Positions 52,532 to 57,303 of a stretch of 57,303 bases of DNA are shown here, in pieces. Each line of letters opens with the position of its first letter. Positions within the stretch are counted from its first letter, which is position 1. The DNA comes from an uncultured Flavobacteriaceae bacterium (GTDB lineage Bacteria; Bacteroidota; Bacteroidia; Flavobacteriales; Flavobacteriaceae). The stretch is from contig CANMSB010000032.1 of assembly GCA_947500445.1 (NCBI GenBank), positions 1-57,303 on the forward strand, read 5' to 3'. A model generated the notes under the pieces. It saw only the letters and a program-made list of their open reading frames with translations. It searched no databases and was not told the origin of the DNA. The position numbers and the translations under genes are program-made.

Positions 52532-53068
52532 CTATTTTTCACAAGCTATCTTCAAGAGTTCCATCCCTCTGGCATTCATTTTTTCCATATCATTTTTTGC
52601 TCCGGAAAGCCACATAAAAAAGGAATCCACCAATCCAGATTTTAAATTGAATTCTTGCGTTACCTTAATCCCATTGCCCGTTTTTGAAAAAGAGTATTCA
52701 AAAGTAGGATTTGCTTTAAATGGTTTTTGAATATCACATTCCATCTTTATATAGTTTAACGGTCGAATTTCAGTAATTTCCTGATACCCCAGGTCTTTTC
52801 CCTGGTTGCCCTCCCAATAAAACTGTGCACCGACTTGCCCGTCAGTTCCTTTTATATTTGTTTTTTGGTTTGGGTCGGCTTCATAGAATGGCGACCACTT
52901 TGTGAAGTTTTTCAGATAAAGCACGTTATCAAAAGTGGTCTGCATGTCCGATTGAATATTTACGGTTTTTTGAATATTGATATGTTGTAGCTTACTTGCA
53001 TTGTAAAACCCGATTCCTAAAAACAAGAGCAACGCTACCGCCGTTATTGTAAAAATAATTTTTTTCAA
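52532..53068 (-). CDS. SRPBCC-family (START-like) membrane-anchored protein
   Basis: 178 aa. An N-terminal hydrophobic segment (about 4-24) is followed by a START/polyketide-cyclase fold: MQTTFDNVLYLKNFTKWSPFYEADPN, GAQFYWEGN and the C-terminal long helix KNDMEKMNARGMELLK. It probably binds a small hydrophobic ligand at the membrane. No operon partner is obvious. Confidence 0.85.
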   Translation of the reverse strand: MKKIIFTITAVALLLFLGIGFYNASKLQHINIQKTVNIQSDMQTTFDNVLYLKNFTKWSPFYEADPNQKTNIKGTDGQVGAQFYWEGNQGKDLGYQEITEIRPLNYIKMECDIQKPFKANPTFEYSFSKTGNGIKVTQEFNLKSGLVDSFFMWLSGAKNDMEKMNARGMELLKIACEK

Positions 53069-53164
53069 GTTTATATTAAATTCCCACTAGTATAATCTTT
53101 CAAACTTCAACAGGGAAACCCTCAGAATATTTAAATTGAATTGAAGTCGATGCTGATGTTCATT

Positions 53165-53797
53165 CTACCAAAAGTAGTTTGAACCGATATATAGGCCGGC
53201 AACGACGATGACCGTAATTAAAAAAATAGTGTACGCAATTTCTAGCTGTAGGTAGTTCCTAGAGATGCTTTTGCTCATAAAATAGTTAAATCTGGTAAGG
53301 TTCCCTATTTGTAGGTTTTGACTCTTTAAAACCTTCTGCATTGACAATTCATACTTCTCAAATTCCGGTACTTCAAAAATCATGAAGTTGTTTTCTTCTA
53401 AATTCGGATATTTCTTTTTGACAATTTTATTAAAGACCTTATACATAATATAGCTAAAAGGTTTTGCTGCGAGAATGGCAAAAATCAATGAAATGGAAAG
53501 CCCAATGATCAGAACAGGTATAATTTGCTCGTTAAAAGATGTATTTCCTTTAAAATAACTCTCAAATACAATCAAAGCAGATATTATTGCAGTGTTTATT
53601 CTAATTAAAATTGCCGCTTTTTTATCCGCGATCGCTATCGAATTCATGATGAGCCTATTTTGATTTTTCAAATAGACCCCCATTGATTTTCTTGGTTCTT
53701 TTTTAGTGTCATACATGTCTTGCCCTGGATTGTGTTCTGCTTTTGAAATGAATTTATCAGGACCTACATCAGTTGAATGTTGCGCTTCATTGTTCAT
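53165..53797 (-). CDS. Pycsar-effector-like (DUF5706/PycTM) membrane protein
   Basis: 210 aa. After a polar N-terminus, NQNRLIMNSIAIADKKAAILIRINTAIISALIVF matches the start of DUF5706/PycTM effectors (helix with ADKKA, then a first membrane span), followed by spans near 95-112 and 185-205. PycTM proteins damage the membrane when a cyclic-pyrimidine signal is present. No uridylate/cytidylate cyclase gene is adjacent, so it may be an orphan, a housekeeping relative or respond to a cyclase elsewhere. Start may be at the later Met (GVYLKNQN). Confidence 0.65.
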   Translation of the reverse strand: MNNEAQHSTDVGPDKFISKAEHNPGQDMYDTKKEPRKSMGVYLKNQNRLIMNSIAIADKKAAILIRINTAIISALIVFESYFKGNTSFNEQIIPVLIIGLSISLIFAILAAKPFSYIMYKVFNKIVKKKYPNLEENNFMIFEVPEFEKYELSMQKVLKSQNLQIGNLTRFNYFMSKSISRNYLQLEIAYTIFLITVIVVAGLYIGSNYFW

Positions 53798-54125
53798 TAT
53801 TGTTATGGTTTCGGTTTTTAAGATGGTTTTTAAAATCCTATTAAACTAAACAATTTTCCTTTTTGTTCGGTGATACCATCCGTGAAATTGATTGTCATTC
53901 CGTTTATAAACAGCTTTGTTCTGCATTTGGAATAGTTTTTTGTTTCTACATAACCACCTGAAGAAATACCTGAAATTCGGACAAAAACCTTCGAAAAGCG
54001 GGTGAGACCGATGGTTTAATCGCCTTCAGCATCTCTTTAGTTTTCACTTTTAGGGAAAAATATGGGATACCGAACCACTTTCAACGCTCATAAAAGCAAC
54101 CTAATACACATCGCCCTGGATTACT
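53798..54125. other. Intergenic region
   Basis: About 330 bases with no gene, repeat or RNA structure that I can support. Confidence 0.5.
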
Positions 54126-55082
54126 TTACCTACCATGCAATTCCATATTGGGCAAGTCGTTAAGGTCCCTTACATAATGGTCCAAAAAACTTTTGGTCTG
54201 CGCAAAATACTGGTCACGATATTCCCGTATGCCGTGATCGGCCCCTTCGAATAGCATAAAACGTATAGGGTGTTTGTATTCATACAATTTGTTTACCAAC
54301 TCCAGTGATTCCGAAGCGGTGACCCGCCAGTCGGAACTCCCGTGCATTAAAAGTATCGGCGTGGTTTTGCACATTTGATCTGCCCAAAACACCGCTGACC
54401 TTGCCCTGAGTGCTTCTTCTTTATTTTCATAATAATCCGGAATGTATTTGGAATATACATGCTCCTCAAAATCCGGTCGGTTGGTAAGCTGTTTGAATGC
54501 ATTTGCTGCACCGGCAAGAACCACGGCAGCCTTGAACGCACATGTGTTCTTAAGTGCGAGGTACGTCATCATACCACCTCTGCTGGCCCCTTCTACCCCT
54601 ATTCTTGAGGTATCGGCATTATCAATTTCATTTAAGGTCGTTACCAGGTTCAATACATCATTAATATCTTTTCCGCCAGCTTCTTCCTGACCTTCACTGC
54701 CATCATTTCCGCGATATTGGCTTGCAACAACAACATATCCCCAACTGGCAAGTTTGCCCAAAAAGAAGCCTATCCCGGTTTCGGTCCATTGTCCGAATTC
54801 GCCTGTTCCCCCTCGATTGGAAATGATACACGGAAAGCTTCCCTTCCCGATCGGCTTGGCGATAAAGCCTTTGATCTTAAGCGAATCGGACAGGTATGTA
54901 ATGCGATAAAATTCGATTTTTTCAAGAGCTGCGATCATTGTAGAATCGGCCTTGTGAATTTTAGCGATTACGGAATCGCTTAAGATCAGTTTCTCTTTTT
55001 CTACGATTTTTCCATCCTGTGAATGAACAAGGTAAGACCCTAGAAAACCTAAAATTAGCAGTATGTGTTGTTGATATCTCAT
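54126..55082 (-). CDS. Secreted alpha/beta hydrolase
   Basis: 318 aa with a signal peptide. The catalytic triad is visible: nucleophile Ser in GVEGASRGGMM, Asp in LMHGSSDWRV and His in FEGADHGIREY. Resembles prolyl-oligopeptidase/dienelactone-hydrolase-type exported enzymes (oxyanion region SNRGGTG). The substrate is unknown; peptide or ester hydrolysis in the periplasm is likely. Confidence 0.88.
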   Translation of the reverse strand: MRYQQHILLILGFLGSYLVHSQDGKIVEKEKLILSDSVIAKIHKADSTMIAALEKIEFYRITYLSDSLKIKGFIAKPIGKGSFPCIISNRGGTGEFGQWTETGIGFFLGKLASWGYVVVASQYRGNDGSEGQEEAGGKDINDVLNLVTTLNEIDNADTSRIGVEGASRGGMMTYLALKNTCAFKAAVVLAGAANAFKQLTNRPDFEEHVYSKYIPDYYENKEEALRARSAVFWADQMCKTTPILLMHGSSDWRVTASESLELVNKLYEYKHPIRFMLFEGADHGIREYRDQYFAQTKSFLDHYVRDLNDLPNMELHGR

Positions 55083-55419
55083 GATTTTTTTTGCTTAATG
55101 GATTCGTCTAGAGTTGTTTTTTCGGGATAAAAAAAGTCATCTTTCGGATGCATAGCACCCGGTACTTCGAGACTACGAAATCTAAAAATACCGTAAAAAC
55201 CTGACTAAGATTCGTTACGGAAATATCCTGCGAATATCCTAATTGAAATTAGTAATTATTGCCAACACTTGGATACTGGTTTCGCTGCGAAATTGTCCTT
55301 TTGTACATTCCAAAGGAACCAGGCTATTATTCAAGGGGAAAACTTCCGAGGAGGCAGATCTACCTAAATAAAATATAGTGCCATAATGTGCAGTATTTTA
55401 CTGGTTAAAGGATCTATTT
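55083..55419. other. Intergenic region
   Basis: About 340 bases without a gene. I see no strong repeat, RNA or clear promoter. Confidence 0.5.
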
Positions 55420-55779
55420 TTACAATCCTAAAGATTTGTTTGCTCTATCGGCCCAAGAGAAATCATGGATGATAAAATGTAATAATTCAAAGTAAAGCGT
55501 TTCAGTATACTGCTCAATAAATCTTGCAATTTCTAAGTCCGAATGGTTGTTATACAAATACCCTGTCTTCCTTTTATTAAATCTCAGAGCAGTTTCTAAG
55601 TCGTACTTTTTTCCATCAATATCAATACAACATTCAATACTATGGTACATCTGATTCTTATAGTATTCAATGAAACAATTTGGAAACATGATACGATAAA
55701 AATTATCGGAAACCTCAATTATCGAATAGTCGACAGTCCAATTATACCTTTTAAACTCCAATACAATCTTACTTTTCAT
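55420..55779 (-). CDS. Small protein of unknown function
   Basis: 119 aa, no signal peptide or membrane span. Aromatic-rich and mixed alpha/beta in appearance (KSKIVLEFKRYNWTVDYSIIEV, IECCIDIDGKKYDLETALRF, RFIEQYTETLYFELLHFIIHDFSW). No family is recognised. It is isolated between spacers of 336 and 100 bp. Not certain to be expressed, but its length and composition support a real gene. Confidence 0.6.
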   Translation of the reverse strand: MKSKIVLEFKRYNWTVDYSIIEVSDNFYRIMFPNCFIEYYKNQMYHSIECCIDIDGKKYDLETALRFNKRKTGYLYNNHSDLEIARFIEQYTETLYFELLHFIIHDFSWADRANKSLGL

Positions 55780-55879
55780 TTGCTATGACAGACAAGGTGT
55801 TAGACTAAATTACAAACCAAAATCTTGCTACCGACCTTCACGGCGGCTGTATGAGCCTTAATTTTTATTTGGCGCAGTT

Positions 55880-56293
55880 TTATTTCGTCCAGTTGTACTC
55901 AATTAATTGTCCGATTTCTTCTTCATTCAGAATATCACCCCACATATTTTTATGAAAATCAATTCCCATTTCTGAATACTTGGTGCTATCTATTTTTTCC
56001 TCCATCTTCGTCAACCATTCCCGTATTTTTATTGAATCCATTTCTGCAAAAGCGGGTCCAGTCATTTTTCTGCGCATCGAATGGCAAGCGGCGCAATGGG
56101 TTCTGAAAATTTTTCTTCCGTTAAGAGCAGTTTCCGTGAAGTTTGATTCTGTTCCGCAGAATAAAACAGGGTCGGGAGTTACACAAACCACGGTTTGCGG
56201 CACATTATTTTTGTAAATAACAAATCCAACGACAATGGTTAAGACCATAAAAGAAATAGTCATAACAATTACTTTATTGGTGAACTTTTTCAT
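55880..56293 (-). CDS. Membrane-anchored c-type cytochrome
   Basis: 137 aa. One N-terminal membrane span (about 9-28), then GRKIFRTHCAACHSMRRKMTGPAF with the heme-binding CAACH motif and a possible Met ligand (MTGPAF). A single-heme class I cytochrome exported to the periplasm, anchored by its N-terminus; electron transfer partner is unknown. Confidence 0.9.
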   Translation of the reverse strand: MKKFTNKVIVMTISFMVLTIVVGFVIYKNNVPQTVVCVTPDPVLFCGTESNFTETALNGRKIFRTHCAACHSMRRKMTGPAFAEMDSIKIREWLTKMEEKIDSTKYSEMGIDFHKNMWGDILNEEEIGQLIEYNWTK

Positions 56294-56506
56294 GTATTCT
56301 TAAATTGCTTACAATGGTTGTACGAGCAGAGACAAGGAAACTTTTCGTTTCCGTCCGGTCAGTTGGCTATAGCCTTTTGTTTCGTAGTTATTTTTTTCAT
56401 TGCGAACTTAACGCAGCGTTATCACGAATTCCATAACGAAAATAGAAATCATATAGTTAAATCAATAAGCTTTGGCCAACTTGATAAGTAAGCCCAAGCC
56501 AAAAAT

Positions 56507-57013
56507 TTACTCACTTTTTCCCCTATTTGCCATAGCCATTTTGGTACGTAGTTTTTTTATTTCCATTCCTTTTAAGTCTAAGCTAATAATCTCGAACCTC
56601 ATGTATGGTCTTGGGTTAGGAATTTCTAACTCAGGATAGTCTTCTTTTACTTTTTCCCAAAATTCTGCTTTAAAGTTCTTAGGGTAGTACATTTCTATTA
56701 TTCCAGATGTATCGCTATAAGTCCAAGTCCCCTCAACAGTTTTATATATTATCGGACAAACCGCATCTTGTATTACGGCCTGAAACTCACATTTATTGTG
56801 GGCCATAAACCTGATTTTTGAATTCTGACGGAAAAGTGTTTCATCAGTTTTAAGACAAGGTCGATTTACCTCTTTTTCGAGCCGCGCTCCATCTTTTGAA
56901 CGTTGGAAAGTCCAACAACCATATAAATCAAATTCGGTAATTCCATTTTCTTGCCCATATGTAGAGAGTCCATTCACAAGAAAAATCACTAGAAGAAAGG
57001 CTGATTTTTTCAT
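56507..57013 (-). CDS. Secreted lipocalin-like protein of unknown function
   Basis: 168 aa from ATG 57013, where MKKSAFLLVIFLVNGLSTYGQ forms a signal peptide; the longer upstream frame does not. GCWTFQRSKDG and KTVEGTWTYSDTSGIIEMYY resemble the start and middle strands of lipocalin-like beta barrels of small secreted Bacteroidota proteins. Four Cys could form two disulphides. Function unknown. Confidence 0.7.
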   Translation of the reverse strand: MKKSAFLLVIFLVNGLSTYGQENGITEFDLYGCWTFQRSKDGARLEKEVNRPCLKTDETLFRQNSKIRFMAHNKCEFQAVIQDAVCPIIYKTVEGTWTYSDTSGIIEMYYPKNFKAEFWEKVKEDYPELEIPNPRPYMRFEIISLDLKGMEIKKLRTKMAMANRGKSE

Positions 57014-57124
57014 ATCTGTTGAAACAACAAAAATTGCTCCAAAAACACTCACAATAGTCTCGTGGAGCTTATTTATGACTTACATTCCATAAATTATGGC
57101 CTGGTGCAACGGTTACCGTTGTTA

Positions 57125-57228
57125 CTAGCCGTTTTTTTGGATTTCTATTATTTCGATTTCCAGTCTTTGATTTCCGTAATTGATATATTCTAATTTCACG
57201 AAACCATAATTTTTGTGATACCAATAAA
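57125..57228 (-). pseudogene. C-terminal remnant of a gene cut by an IS5-type element
   Basis: Reading down from 57228, the frame gives YWYHKNYGFVKLEYINYGNQ, then RLEIEIIEIQKNG and stop at 57125-57127. This resembles the C-terminal strand pair of secreted flavobacterial proteins. No start or N-terminal part is visible because the transposase abuts it. Confidence 0.45.
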
Positions 57229-57303
57229 CTAGGGCGTGTTAACACTAATTGCATCGAAAATCAGGGCGATATAGATAAAGGCCGTGAACATGACGTCGAG
57301 TTT
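57229..57303 (-). CDS. IS5-family transposase, C-terminal fragment (runs off window)
   Basis: The last 24 residues KLDVMFTAFIYIALIFDAIS-VNTP and stop match the typical end of IS5-type DDE transposases. The stop codon TAG lies within CTAG (57229-57232), a common target duplication of this group, so the element's end may coincide with its stop codon. GGCGTGTTAACAC just inside would be the terminal repeat. Confidence 0.6.
   Translation of the reverse strand, partial: KLDVMFTAFIYIALIFDAISVNTP

Noticed and set aside
53165-53797. Complete Pycsar defence system
   Set aside because: No nucleotide cyclase gene is adjacent within the window; only the effector-like protein is present.
57069-57254. 61-residue minus-strand protein
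   Set aside because: Out of frame with both the transposase end and the gene remnant that occupy this stretch.

Overview
The window looks like the chromosome of a marine member of the Flavobacteriaceae (Bacteroidota). Supporting signs are a SusC/SusD pair, LytTR-type two-component signalling with beta-propeller sensors, T9SS C-terminal sorting domains, lipoproteins with Bacteroidota-type lipoboxes, and promoters of the TTTG...TAnnTTTG type. No source data were available, so the taxonomic call is inference from gene content.

Layout. 1-26 is the start of an IS3-type transposase. 94-2263 holds two paralogous lipoproteins. 2750-11992 (minus strand) holds a LytTR response regulator, a propeller histidine kinase and four secreted proteins (caspase-like, SH3, unknown, VIT/vWA), separated by small palindromic elements. 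12279-21610 (plus strand) is an RNA-repair island: a small S24/S26-like protein, an unknown basic protein, RtcB RNA ligase, release factor PrfH, a TPR protein, about 12 tRNA-like genes, two large structured RNA segments flanking tRNA halves in reversed order, and an SPFH/slipin protein. 21721-30597 is a cargo segment with an AraC-type membrane regulator and two giant T9SS-secreted enzymes (SASA + beta-helix; phytase + GH9). It is bracketed by the slipin gene and a degenerate copy of the slipin 3' end. 31088-43851 (minus strand) is a laminarin/beta-glucan polysaccharide utilisation locus: two GH16, a surface glycan-binding protein, SusD, SusC and a propeller/LuxR-type regulator.

43973-51551 (minus strand) is an NAD+/ADP-ribose operon of ten tightly packed genes plus a Nudix-type regulator: NAMPT (NadV), a short PRPP-synthetase homologue, a nucleoside deoxyribosyltransferase-like protein, NADAR, a SLOG/LOG protein, KptA, a PPP phosphatase, an 'ADP-ribosylation/crystallin J1'-like protein, DUF4291 and a macrodomain. 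Three palindromes of identical 7-7-7 architecture lie upstream of nadV and of the regulator. 51699-57013 holds assorted genes (VOC protein, SRPBCC, Pycsar-effector-like membrane protein, alpha/beta hydrolase, cytochrome c, unknowns). The window ends in the C-terminus of an IS5-type transposase inserted into a gene remnant.

The two loci most likely to be new biology are the RtcB-PrfH/tRNA/structured-RNA/slipin island and the ADP-ribose/NAD+ operon. Both are compatible with recovery from attack on RNA or NAD+ (toxins, phage, defence systems). The apparent circularly permuted tRNA halves beside an RNA ligase are the most striking sequence-level observation.
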